Shown one piece after another: positions 8,114-16,700 of a DNA stretch of 64,000 nucleotides (positions are counted from its first letter, which is position 1; every line of letters starts with the position of its first letter). The position numbers and the translations under genes were made by a program. Below the pieces are notes generated by a model. It searched no databases. It saw nothing but the letters and a program-made list of their open reading frames with translations, and was not told where the DNA came from. The DNA comes from a bacterium (GTDB lineage: Bacteria > Hinthialibacterota > Hinthialibacteria > OLB16). The DNA is taken from NCBI GenBank assembly GCA_022072055.1, contig JAJVIK010000016.1:62001-126000 (forward strand), in the 5' to 3' direction.

Positions 8114-9595
8114 TCAATGACCGGTGGTCGCGAGCGTTTCGTAGCGCGCGCGGGCTTGGGGGAACCATTCGCGGACCCAAGCTTTCTCGGCCTCCGGGAG
8201 GGATGGATCCTGCTCAATCTCCGCTTCGCGGATCCGGATCAAGGCGGCCATTTCTCCCGCTCGCGAGCGGTTGACTTGAAGGGACGGGCCGACCTGGATG
8301 TAAGTGGGACAGGTGTGAGCGAATAGGGCGCGTCCATCCTCGGAAGGGCTGGCCTCAAAGCAGCGCGCCGCGAGCCACCCCCCTCGCTCGGCCGGAAGGT
8401 CGAAGTCCTTGAACGACAGGTCCGCGGTCGCGGAGATCGGAACCGTGGCGGCCACGACCCCGTTGTAGAGAACCTCGATTCGGCTGAGGGGACGCGGGGA
8501 GCGCGCCCCCACCGAGATCCGGATCTTCCCTCCCAGTCCGACCTTGATACGCCTCCCGGTGTCCTTTCCATTCACTCCCATGATCAACACCGGACCGTTG
8601 GTTGCCCAGGCGTTTCCGCGCTTAAGGGCCTTGAAGAAGCCGCCATAGGAGAAGCTTTGCGGATGACGCACATACACCCGCGAGGAGCCGACCCGGTCTG
8701 TGGGTTCCAGGGTGAGCTCGCCGGCCATGCTCCCGGCGCTGATGGGAATCTCGAAGCCGCAATCCAAGAGGCGATAGTAGGCTTCGAAGCGCGTGAGCGC
8801 GCGCTCTTCCGGCCAGGCCTCGCGCCGATCCCGGTGTGGGCCGATCCCACGGACCGAATCCACCCAACCCAGGCCCGCGGCAACCACCGCATCGACGTTC
8901 TCCGGGTTGGTGACATCCACCCACCCGGCGAGATCCTTGGCGCGCTTGAGGTGGGGAAGCTCGGTCGCTCGAAATGGGGTTTCATCTAAGGTCATCGTGG
9001 GGAGTGGATGGAGGACATTGAAGTTCTGAAAACGCCAATCGTTGCCGGAGATGGCCACCGGTTCGTGGGGGATCTTATGGATGCCGCGCTCGCTCTCCGG
9101 GACTTTGACCTGCCCGGTGGCGTCGTACACGCGACACCCGACATACAGGTCCGCCGATCCCAGGACCAGGTCGGCGTTGTGGAAGGGCACATCCAGGTCC
9201 AAGTCGCCGGAGAGCCAGTCCTTGACACGCAGGTCGGCGAAGGGCCGAAGGAGCGTGGTCACCGAGGCGGCGGTGGCCTCCAGAACAAAGGTGTTTTCGC
9301 GGGGAATCCAGTGGATCCCGCGGTCCACCGCGATGGAATACTCGCGGCCTGGAGTCATGTAGTGACGGATCACCCCGCGCGAGTAAAAGTGATGGGAGTG
9401 GGCCCCCACAACGGACTCGTACACCACGGGCCGAATGTACCGACCCTCTTTGTCCTGGAGGACGACACGGGTCTTGATGGGTTCGTTGGTTTCCTCGCGC
9501 AAGGTTCGGAACTCGATCACACCGGCGTGGGCTCGCGAGGCAATCAGAAAGACCGCAAATAGAAATGCGACACGGACCAAGGGACGGGGGGGCAT
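8114..9595 (-). CDS. Secreted CehA/McbA-like protein, probably lacking metal-site residues
   Basis: A 493-residue protein with a signal peptide (hydrophobic stretch ending ASRAHAG). The layout recalls CehA/McbA metallohydrolases of the PHP superfamily: a beta-rich N-terminal domain, then YYRLLDCGFEIPISAG and a C-terminal beta domain. In that family a GDLHxH-type motif and SAGTD-type motif hold metals; here they read GDLDLD and SAGSMA, so the catalytic site looks degenerate. It may be a binding protein rather than a hydrolase. I use ATG 9595, which begins a normal signal peptide; a TTG at 9616 would add seven residues. It follows the FlhB-like gene by 17 bases. Confidence 0.6.
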   Translation of the reverse strand: MPPRPLVRVAFLFAVFLIASRAHAGVIEFRTLREETNEPIKTRVVLQDKEGRYIRPVVYESVVGAHSHHFYSRGVIRHYMTPGREYSIAVDRGIHWIPRENTFVLEATAASVTTLLRPFADLRVKDWLSGDLDLDVPFHNADLVLGSADLYVGCRVYDATGQVKVPESERGIHKIPHEPVAISGNDWRFQNFNVLHPLPTMTLDETPFRATELPHLKRAKDLAGWVDVTNPENVDAVVAAGLGWVDSVRGIGPHRDRREAWPEERALTRFEAYYRLLDCGFEIPISAGSMAGELTLEPTDRVGSSRVYVRHPQSFSYGGFFKALKRGNAWATNGPVLIMGVNGKDTGRRIKVGLGGKIRISVGARSPRPLSRIEVLYNGVVAATVPISATADLSFKDFDLPAERGGWLAARCFEASPSEDGRALFAHTCPTYIQVGPSLQVNRSRAGEMAALIRIREAEIEQDPSLPEAEKAWVREWFPQARARYETLATTGH

Positions 9596-9612
9596 GGTCG
9601 GCCTTGCTCTCT

Positions 9613-9900
9613 TCAAGTGACCGGCACGGGGCGCGCGCGGCGGTTCAAGCGATACAGGAACGCGAGGATTTCGGCCACCGCGCCATAGAGTTCCTCGGGA
9701 ACCAGGTCCCCGACTTCGATCACCGCCAGGAGCTCCACCAAGTCCGGGTCTTCCCGGATCGGGATGCCATGCTCGCGCGCGAGGGCGATGATCCGCTCCG
9801 CCAGGTGGCCTCTCCCCTTGGCCACCAGCCTCGGGGCGGAGTCTTCGCCGGGGTTGTAGCGCAAGGCCACCGCGCGCCTATGGAGAATCTCCTCGCTCAT
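9613..9900 (-). CDS. Orphan FlhB C-terminal domain protein (FlhX-like)
   Basis: A 95-residue soluble protein matching the cytoplasmic domain of the flagellar export switch FlhB. AVALRYNPGEDSAPRLVAKG and the following HGIPIREDPDLVELL are characteristic. The autocleavage motif NPTH of full FlhB reads NPGE, so self-cleavage is not expected, as in other stand-alone FlhB-like proteins. The membrane domain is absent. Such proteins can partly substitute for the FlhB C-terminus in flagellar export. It is about 11 kb from the flagellin cluster and followed by the secreted CehA-like gene. Confidence 0.9.
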   Translation of the reverse strand: MSEEILHRRAVALRYNPGEDSAPRLVAKGRGHLAERIIALAREHGIPIREDPDLVELLAVIEVGDLVPEELYGAVAEILAFLYRLNRRARPVPVT

Positions 9901-10072
9901 GGGGGAAGTCCGTGGGCAGTTTTCGTGGGATTCCTTGGAAACTACAAGATCAGCGGGTGGGAGGCAAGCGTGGCCGAGCGGATCGCAAGGGGATGAATCC
10001 GCGCGACCACATGGGTCCCGTCAACCTTGACTGGAGACCCTGTTGGAGTAGATTCACCTCACCACGGTTTCC

Positions 10073-12409
10073 ATGATCGACAAGATTCGCGCCGAGGGGG
10101 CGGAATCGGGATCGAGCGGGCCGCCCGTCATCCTCGCCTCCACCTCCCATATTCCACAAAGCATCCTCCAAAGGGCTGAAAGAGAGGGTTTCCGAGTCGA
10201 CCGTCTCCAGGTCGCCGCCGAGGCCGATCTCTCCCTTTCCGGGGTGGAGATGCCGATCTGGCTGCTGGCCAACGAGCGCGCGCTGTGGGTCGCGCCGATC
10301 CGCGAGGAAATCGGCGAGGGGCGCCACTTTCGGCTCGAGGAGTTTGAGGACATCGATCTGCGGGGGACCGTGGGGAGCACCTGCCTGCGCGCCCGGATCG
10401 AGGGGGCCTATGTGGAGATCATCCGCTTCACCAACGCCCACCGCGAGCGTTTCCAGCGAGTCCTGGTCCAGATCAAGCGCCTCAAGGCCGGAAAGAGCCT
10501 CCAGGTCGAGGCGCTCACCGCCCCCGATGAATACCACTGCGCCCAGTGCGGGATGGTCCTCACCGACCGCAACGCGCCCTGCGGGCGATGCCTGAACCAG
10601 GGGGCGGTCTTCGCGCGGACCCTGGCCATGCTCCGGCCTTACTTCGGGTGGGTGGCGATCCTGTTCGGAATCATGGTTGTCGGGGTCACCCTCGACCTGA
10701 TCCCCAACCTGGTGATTCGCTTCCTGCTCGATGATGTGCTCAATGTGCAGGATGTGATCGACCGGGGTGTCGGGAGCCTCTCCACGGAGGACCTCGCGAG
10801 CCGAAAAAACAGCCTGCTATTGATTGTGTCGGTGCTCGTGGGCGCCGCCCTCATGCGTCAAACCATTCAAATCGCGATCAACCGCATCTCCGCGCATGTC
10901 GGCACCCAGATGACCTACGAGGTGCGCCGTCGGATGTTCGACAAGTTGACCAAGATGACGGTGGACTATTATGACCGGACCCAGGTGGGGAGCCTGATGA
11001 GTCGGATCACCGGGGATGTGGAGTCCTTCCATGGCTTTGTGAGCCAGGTGGCCCAGGGGTTCTTCATCAACATCTTCATGATCGTGGGGATTCTGGGGAT
11101 GCTGTTCTACCTGAACCCCCACCTCGCCCCGTTCGTGCTGATCCCCATGCCGTTCGTGGTGGCCGGCACGCTCTATTTCTGGAAGAAGGTTTACCCGCGC
11201 TATTTCAAGCTCTGGGACAGCAACTCCAAGCTGAACTCCATGCTCAATGGGGTCTTCTCCGGGATCCGCCTGGTGAAGTCTTTCTCGCAAGAGGCGCGCG
11301 AGTCGCGCCGTTTCGACGCCAATGTCACCTACCTGCGCGACAGCCGCAAAACGCTCGACTCGCACATGGGAACGTTCAACCCGATCATGACCTTCATTTT
11401 CGGGATGGGCGGATTCATTGTCTGGTATGTGGGCGGGCGGGACATCCTCGCAGATGCCGGCTCCGCCGCTCCCGGCACGATGACGATCGGCAGCCTGATC
11501 GCCTATCTGGGCTATATCGCCATGCTCAACGGTCCGCTTCAGAACCTCACCCTGTTCTCGAACTGGGTCTCGAGCTTTGTGACCTCCAGCCATCGGATCT
11601 TCGAGGTGATCGACAACAACCCCTCGCTGCGGGACCGCGCGGACGCCGAACCGCTGGGGAGAGTCCGGGGGAATATCGAATTCCGCAATGTGACCTTCGG
11701 ATATGACCCCTACAACCCGATCCTTCACAATGTCTCGCTCGACATCGAGGCGGGCGCGACCATCGGGATCGTGGGGCGCAGCGGAAGCGGCAAGACCACC
11801 ATCATCAATCTGGTGTGCCGCTTCTACGATCCGCAGGAAGGCGAAGTGCTCCTCGATGGGCGCGATCTGCGGGACATGCGCCGCGAGGACCTGCGGCGTC
11901 ATGTGGGACTGGTGCTCCAGGAGCCGTTTCTGTTCCGCGCGACAGTCTCCGACAACATCGCTTACGGCAAGCCGGAGGCGGAATACATCGAAATCCTGAA
12001 CGCCTCGCGCGCGGCCAATTGCCATGATTTCATCATGCGCCTGCCTTCCGGGTACGACACCCGCTTGGGGGAGCGCGGGGCGGGGCTATCGGGGGGGGAG
12101 CGCCAGCGGGTGAGCATCGCGCGCGCGCTGCTGTGCGACCCGGACATCCTGATCCTGGATGAGGCGACTTCCAGCGTGGACACCGAATCGGAAACCCAGA
12201 TTCAGGAAGCGCTGGCGGCGCTCTGCAAGGGGCGCACCACCATCGCCATCGCGCACCGTCTCACCACCTTGCGCGGGGCCGACAAGATCTATGTCATCGA
12301 CAACGGGCGCGTGGCGGAGAGCGGGAGCCACCGCGAGCTCATGGAGCGGGGCGGGATTTACTTCCACCTGGTGGAGATGCAGACCCAGCTCGCGAGCCTG
12401 GAGGCATGA
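10073..12409 (+). CDS. ABC exporter (permease-ATPase half transporter) with N-terminal zinc-ribbon extension
   Basis: A 778-residue MsbA-like half transporter: about 185 N-terminal extra residues, a six-helix transmembrane domain (about 190-500) and a nucleotide-binding domain (about 540-770). Walker A is GRSGSGKT (K574), the signature is LSGGE (672-676), and Walker B is ILILDEATSSVD. The extension has a beta-rich PH-like part and then two CxxC knuckles (C156/C159 and C170/C173) that look like a zinc ribbon just before the first helix. It overlaps the DUF1854 gene as ATGA. DUF1854 genes are known beside ABC transporters of this kind, some annotated as linked to cyanophycin metabolism; no cyanophycin gene is in the window. 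Substrate unknown. Confidence 0.92.
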   Translation: MIDKIRAEGAESGSSGPPVILASTSHIPQSILQRAEREGFRVDRLQVAAEADLSLSGVEMPIWLLANERALWVAPIREEIGEGRHFRLEEFEDIDLRGTVGSTCLRARIEGAYVEIIRFTNAHRERFQRVLVQIKRLKAGKSLQVEALTAPDEYHCAQCGMVLTDRNAPCGRCLNQGAVFARTLAMLRPYFGWVAILFGIMVVGVTLDLIPNLVIRFLLDDVLNVQDVIDRGVGSLSTEDLASRKNSLLLIVSVLVGAALMRQTIQIAINRISAHVGTQMTYEVRRRMFDKLTKMTVDYYDRTQVGSLMSRITGDVESFHGFVSQVAQGFFINIFMIVGILGMLFYLNPHLAPFVLIPMPFVVAGTLYFWKKVYPRYFKLWDSNSKLNSMLNGVFSGIRLVKSFSQEARESRRFDANVTYLRDSRKTLDSHMGTFNPIMTFIFGMGGFIVWYVGGRDILADAGSAAPGTMTIGSLIAYLGYIAMLNGPLQNLTLFSNWVSSFVTSSHRIFEVIDNNPSLRDRADAEPLGRVRGNIEFRNVTFGYDPYNPILHNVSLDIEAGATIGIVGRSGSGKTTIINLVCRFYDPQEGEVLLDGRDLRDMRREDLRRHVGLVLQEPFLFRATVSDNIAYGKPEAEYIEILNASRAANCHDFIMRLPSGYDTRLGERGAGLSGGERQRVSIARALLCDPDILILDEATSSVDTESETQIQEALAALCKGRTTIAIAHRLTTLRGADKIYVIDNGRVAESGSHRELMERGGIYFHLVEMQTQLASLEA

Positions 12410-12969
12410 ACGTGACGGACAACCACAGGCGCAAAGACCTCGCGGAGGTGGGAGTCCGGTTTCTCGATCCGGAAACCACCCGGATCTTCGTGGCCGCGCA
12501 CGACCTCCTGCATGTCCAGCTCGAAGCCCCCGACTGGGAGGGCGAGCGGCTCTATCGCGGAGTCTTCGCGGTGATGGCCTTTCCGATCTCCTGTCCGGAC
12601 CGGTTCATCTCGCTGAGATTCTTCGAGGAGAACAATCGGGACAAGGAAATCGGGATGATCGATGATCCCAATCGTTTTCCCGCGGAGGCCCAGACCCTGA
12701 TCCGGAGGTCGCTGGCGCGGCATTACTTCGAGCAGCGGATCGCCCGAGTGCGCTCGGTGGACTTTAAGTTCGGTTTGCTGTTCTTCGAGGTGGAAACCGC
12801 GCATGGCCCGCGCGAGTTCCAGATGCGCTGGCGCTACGACCGGACTCAGGACTTCGGGGAGAACGGGAAAGTCCTTCTGGACGTTTATGAAAACCGCTTC
12901 ATCATTCCGGATGTTTCCGCGCTGCCCAAGGCGGACCGCGAGGCGCTGACCCGCTACATCTATTGGTGA
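12406..12969 (+). CDS. DUF1854 domain protein
   Basis: A 187-residue soluble protein. The pattern FPISCPDRFISLRFF, EIGMIDDPN and the C-terminal ENRFIIPDVSAL fits DUF1854. It has no signal peptide or membrane segment. Its start overlaps the exporter stop by 4 bases (ATGA), so it is almost certainly translated with the exporter and may be a cytoplasmic accessory subunit. The biochemical role of the family is not established. Confidence 0.82.
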   Translation: MNVTDNHRRKDLAEVGVRFLDPETTRIFVAAHDLLHVQLEAPDWEGERLYRGVFAVMAFPISCPDRFISLRFFEENNRDKEIGMIDDPNRFPAEAQTLIRRSLARHYFEQRIARVRSVDFKFGLLFFEVETAHGPREFQMRWRYDRTQDFGENGKVLLDVYENRFIIPDVSALPKADREALTRYIYW

Positions 12970-12979
12970 GGGACTCCGT

Positions 12980-14257
12980 CTATTCCCGCACCTTCTTGAC
13001 CAGGTTGAGGCACTCGATCACCACCTTGCGCATCTCGGAGAGCTTCTCGCGCTCGCTGAACTCGGGGTGAATGTAGGGGTTGCGGGTGTGCTGAACCCGC
13101 ACCAGCAGCAATCCCAGCCGGGTGACCTGTTCCTCATCCAGTCCCTGGAGTCCGAGCGGGTTCCTGATCTCGATCTTCCCGCTAGGCTGGGTGATCGAGT
13201 GATTGCGACCGAAGAGGTACACAATCACCCCCAACGCCTTGAGCCCATCCGCCTTGTATTTGTCGCCATGCTTGTTCATCCGCTCCAGAATCTGTTTGGC
13301 AAGGTCGGGGGTCAGCTCCTGGGAAAGGGTCCGATTGAGAAGCAGGTAACGTGAGAAGCCGAGAGAAAGGTTGTCGAGCGCGGGGTCGTAAAGCTGCGGG
13401 ATGAGCTTGCGGAGTTCCGGGGCGGCGATGAAGCGCGCGAATTTCTTGCCGGTGCGCTGCTTGACTTCGTTTTCAACCGCGAACGAATACGAGAAGCCGA
13501 CATTGCGGGCGATGCCGCTGTCGGCGCTGGCGTCCAGAACCTCGGCCAAGCGTTCCGCGGCGAGGAGCATGGTCTGGGTTTCCGGGTCAAACTCGTCCAG
13601 GTTTCCCAGTTCGGCGGAGAGCGCGCGGACCGCGCCCGCCTCGTCCCCCGCGCCGGACAAGTCCGCGCTCGGGCCGACGGTGGCCGAGAATTTGGCGGCC
13701 AACCCCAGATCCCGGATGCGGGAGAGCCAATCGAAGAGCTCCCCCTTGATCGCGTTGTCGAAGCGGATCGAGTTGATCAGTCGATTGAGTTCCTCTTCGA
13801 GCGTCGCGGCCTGCGGCTCCTCAGGGTTCTCCAGGAAGCGCTCCACTCGGGTCTTCAGCGAGGTGAGGGTTCGAATCTGGTCGAAAACCTGGTCGAGGCA
13901 ACCATACAGATGCTCCAATTCCTCATCGATACGGCTCTTGGAGATCACCGCGGTGGCGCCGAGCTCGCGCGCCATCGCGCCCTCCTCGAATCCCCCCACC
14001 GCCGAAACCAGAATCACCGGAATGAGCGGGTAGCGCGCCTTGACCTCCCGGATCAGGTCGAGACCCTCGGTGCGGTGGCTCATGTCCAGGTCGGTAATCA
14101 CCACCTGGGGGTGCTCGGCGCGAATCCGTTCTAGGGCGCTGCGCAGGTCCTCGGCTTCGGTGACGCCATAGTCCACGAATTCCAGATTGCGGCGGATGGC
14201 CTCGCGGTAAAGGCGGTTGTCGTCGACAACCAGAACTCGACGTGGGGGACGGCTCAT
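12980..14257 (-). CDS. Response regulator with C-terminal HEPN-like helical domain
   Basis: A 425-residue protein. Residues 5-125 form a receiver domain with acidic pair D12/D13, phospho-acceptor D56 (VVITDLDM), switch Ser85 and Lys107. No HTH or enzymatic output domain follows. Instead there are about 290 mostly helical residues ending with RVQHTRNPYIHPEF, which contains R392-x4-H397 in a long helix, the arrangement seen in HEPN RNases (RNxxxH). The HEPN idea is inference from this one motif and helicity. The start overlaps rpe's stop as ATGA. No histidine kinase lies nearby. The frame remains open upstream into rpe, but that part is a shadow. Confidence 0.75.
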   Translation of the reverse strand: MSRPPRRVLVVDDNRLYREAIRRNLEFVDYGVTEAEDLRSALERIRAEHPQVVITDLDMSHRTEGLDLIREVKARYPLIPVILVSAVGGFEEGAMARELGATAVISKSRIDEELEHLYGCLDQVFDQIRTLTSLKTRVERFLENPEEPQAATLEEELNRLINSIRFDNAIKGELFDWLSRIRDLGLAAKFSATVGPSADLSGAGDEAGAVRALSAELGNLDEFDPETQTMLLAAERLAEVLDASADSGIARNVGFSYSFAVENEVKQRTGKKFARFIAAPELRKLIPQLYDPALDNLSLGFSRYLLLNRTLSQELTPDLAKQILERMNKHGDKYKADGLKALGVIVYLFGRNHSITQPSGKIEIRNPLGLQGLDEEQVTRLGLLLVRVQHTRNPYIHPEFSEREKLSEMRKVVIECLNLVKKVRE

Positions 14258-14958
14258 GGGCGATTGGGCTTCCAGGCCCGCTCTCCGAGGGTCTGTAAGC
14301 GGCGGTGTCCCTCGGCCAGGTCGCCATGCGTGTAGAGCGAGTTCCCGACCACGGTCCACTGGGCTCCGAGGCCCGCGAGCTCCGCGAGGTTGTCGGCCCC
14401 AACGCCGCCATCTATCTCGAGCACCACCCGCCCGTCGGAGCGCTCGCGGATCAGCTCCGCGGCGCGCGCGATCTTGCGTCTTGAGGTCTCGATGAAGCGC
14501 TGCCCGCCGAAGCCGGGGTTGACCGTCATAATCAGAAGCAGGTCGAGGTTCGGCCAGAGGTAATCGAGGACATCCAGCGGGGTGGCGGGATTGAGCGCGA
14601 GGCCCGCCATCTTCCCGCAATCCCGGATCTTCTGGAGGCTGCGGTGTAGGTGATACCCCGCCTCGGCGTGGATGGTCAGGCAGCGGGTGTTGGGAAAGTC
14701 GAAGGCCTCGGTCCAATCATCCGGGCGGGTGACCATCAGGTGGATGTCGAAAAGCAGGTCCGTGCCCTCCGCCAGCGATTTGATCACGGGCGGGCCGAAG
14801 GTGAGGTTGGGCACAAAGTGCCCATCCATGATGTCCAGATGGAGGACTCGGCAGCCGGCCGACTCCAGCTCCCGGACCTGCTCGCCGAGCCGAAAGAAAT
14901 CCGAGGAGAGCAGCGAGGGGAGGACTTGAAAGGTTTGTTCAACGGGTTGGCTTGTCAT
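14254..14958 (-). CDS. rpe: Ribulose-phosphate 3-epimerase
   Basis: Interconverts ribulose 5-phosphate and xylulose 5-phosphate in the pentose phosphate pathway. It is a TIM barrel of 234 residues with LPSLLSSDFFRLGEQ, the metal-binding LHLDIMDGHFVPNLTFGP, MTVNPGFGGQ and EIDGGV motifs all intact. It sits in an operon behind murB and a PASTA gene, and its stop overlaps the response-regulator start. Length is normal. Confidence 0.97.
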   Translation of the reverse strand: MTSQPVEQTFQVLPSLLSSDFFRLGEQVRELESAGCRVLHLDIMDGHFVPNLTFGPPVIKSLAEGTDLLFDIHLMVTRPDDWTEAFDFPNTRCLTIHAEAGYHLHRSLQKIRDCGKMAGLALNPATPLDVLDYLWPNLDLLLIMTVNPGFGGQRFIETSRRKIARAAELIRERSDGRVVLEIDGGVGADNLAELAGLGAQWTVVGNSLYTHGDLAEGHRRLQTLGERAWKPNRP

Positions 14959-14967
14959 CAGGAAACC

Positions 14968-15666
14968 TCAGGGCGCGCCGATGCTGAGCTCGATCCGGTC
15001 TTCCTTCTTGAGTTTCCCTCCGGGGGGTGGAGACTGAGCCACCACCCGATCCCCGGGACCGGTGTTCTTGAGCCCGACTTCGTTGGGCAGCTTTTCAAAT
15101 TGGGATTGAGCCGAGCTCTTGGTCATGCCGATCACATCCGGCATGACATAGGCGAGCGGAGCGGGCCCTTGGCTGACCAGCAGGTCCACCGTGGTGCCGC
15201 GCGCGACCTCGGCGCCGAAGGGGGGCGAGGTCGCGATGATCCGACCCTCCTCCACGCTCGCATGATGGGTCCGCGAGATGTTGCCCACCGGGAGTTTTTC
15301 CGCGGAGAGTTTGAAGGTGGCCTCGCGCTCCTCGATCCCGCGCAGGTCCGGAAGCGTTGTTTTCTCAAGCGGTTCGGCCACATGCAGGATGATCGTCCTT
15401 CCCTTCTTCACCTCCACCAGCGGGGCCACGTTCTGGTAGACCACCGTGCCCTCGGGCGCGTTGGGGTCCTTGCGACGCTCGATGGCCACTTTAAGGTCGG
15501 CGTCATTGAGCTTCTCCATGGCCTCGTCATAGGGCATGCGCAGGAGCGAGGGCATGATGACCGTCTTCTTCATCGCGAACTGGGTGTACACGAAGTACCC
15601 CGCCGCCAGCGCGAAGATGGAGGTGAACACGAGCGTGAAAACAAACATCAAGCAGCCGCGAAACAT
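14968..15666 (-). CDS. Membrane-anchored PASTA-repeat protein
   Basis: A 232-residue protein with one N-terminal transmembrane helix (about residues 5-28) and three extracytoplasmic PASTA repeats. Each repeat shows the VxMPxLxGxxxxxAxxxL layout, for example MPSLLRMPYDEAMEKL and MPDVIGMTKSSAQSQF. PASTA domains bind peptidoglycan stem or muropeptides, which fits its place between murB and rpe. No kinase domain is attached, unlike Stk/PknB proteins. The start codon shares one base with the murB stop. Confidence 0.9.
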   Translation of the reverse strand: MFRGCLMFVFTLVFTSIFALAAGYFVYTQFAMKKTVIMPSLLRMPYDEAMEKLNDADLKVAIERRKDPNAPEGTVVYQNVAPLVEVKKGRTIILHVAEPLEKTTLPDLRGIEEREATFKLSAEKLPVGNISRTHHASVEEGRIIATSPPFGAEVARGTTVDLLVSQGPAPLAYVMPDVIGMTKSSAQSQFEKLPNEVGLKNTGPGDRVVAQSPPPGGKLKKEDRIELSIGAP

Positions 15667-16640
15667 CAGACCGTGGCGGGCGCTTGAACCGCGCGCCGCG
15701 AAAGCTCCTCTGGGGTGAACCCGATTCGCCGGACCTCTTCCTCGAGGATCACTCCGGCGTGGTCGAAGGCCAGTTGTTTCATCGCCCGGGTGAGTTCGAG
15801 CACATCGGCGGCCCTGGCATGCCCCCGATTGACCACGATGTTGGCGTGTTTCTCGAACACATACGCGTCGCCGACCCGCATCCCCTTGGCCCCGGCGCGG
15901 TCGAGGATCAGACCCGCGGCGATTCGCCTGCCGCCGGGTGTCTCGGGTGGGAGGTTCTTGAAGAAGCTCCCCGCCGTGGCGGCGTCATGGGGCGGGTGTT
16001 TCTCCGCGCGGGTGGCGAGGGTCTCGCGGATGATGCTGGAAATCGAGTCCCGGTCCCCTTCCGCGAGTCGAAACCGCGCCGAGAGGACCACCTCGGAGGA
16101 GCGTTTCAGTCTCGATTCCCGGTAATCGAACTCGAGGCTGTCCGGGGGGACCCAGGCGACCTCCCCCTCCTCGGTGATCAGCTCGACCGATTCGAGCAGC
16201 TCCGCGATGTTGCGTCCGTAAGCTCCGGCGTTCCCGACAATCGCGCCGCCCACGCTGCCCGGGATCCCCGCCAGGCTTTCAAAGCCGGAAAGCCCGCGCG
16301 CCTCCGCGAGGCGCACCAAGTCCATGAGCTCCAGCCCGGAGGCGGCTTCGAGCCTGTTCCCCGGCGCCGTCGCCACTCCATCCGGCTTGGCGACAATCAC
16401 CACGCCTTCAAACCCCCGGTCGCTGAAGAGCACATTGCTCCCGCCCCCGAGGAGGAACCAGGGGATTCCCTCTTCGCGGCAGGTTTGCACGGCCGCCGCC
16501 AAGTCCTCGCTCCGATGCGCGGTGATGCAGCATGTGGCCGGTCCACCGATTCGCAGCGTGGTCTTTTCGCTCAGGCGGACACCCTCCTCCACCGCGCCTT
16601 GTGGAATCCGTCTCGCCAAAATCTCTCCCCAATCCCGCAT
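15666..16640 (-). CDS. murB: UDP-N-acetylenolpyruvoylglucosamine reductase (MurB)
   Basis: FAD-dependent NADPH enzyme that makes UDP-MurNAc for peptidoglycan. LRIGGPA, GGGSNVLFSD (FAD binding), GNAGAYGRNIAE, the catalytic serine in AGSFFKN and HANIVVNRG are all visible, with a C-terminal acidic LEEEVRRIG. The AGSFFKN form points to type II MurB. ATG 16640 gives 324 residues, a usual length; a GTG at 16685 would add fifteen residues that contain a TACAAT sequence more likely to be a -10 box. First gene of the murB-PASTA-rpe-regulator operon. Confidence 0.95.
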   Translation of the reverse strand: MRDWGEILARRIPQGAVEEGVRLSEKTTLRIGGPATCCITAHRSEDLAAAVQTCREEGIPWFLLGGGSNVLFSDRGFEGVVIVAKPDGVATAPGNRLEAASGLELMDLVRLAEARGLSGFESLAGIPGSVGGAIVGNAGAYGRNIAELLESVELITEEGEVAWVPPDSLEFDYRESRLKRSSEVVLSARFRLAEGDRDSISSIIRETLATRAEKHPPHDAATAGSFFKNLPPETPGGRRIAAGLILDRAGAKGMRVGDAYVFEKHANIVVNRGHARAADVLELTRAMKQLAFDHAGVILEEEVRRIGFTPEELSRRAVQAPATV

Positions 16641-16700
16641 AACAAGTCGAATTGTAAAGCAGAACAGGGCGATGCGGTAACCCACGCACCCGGACAGGTC

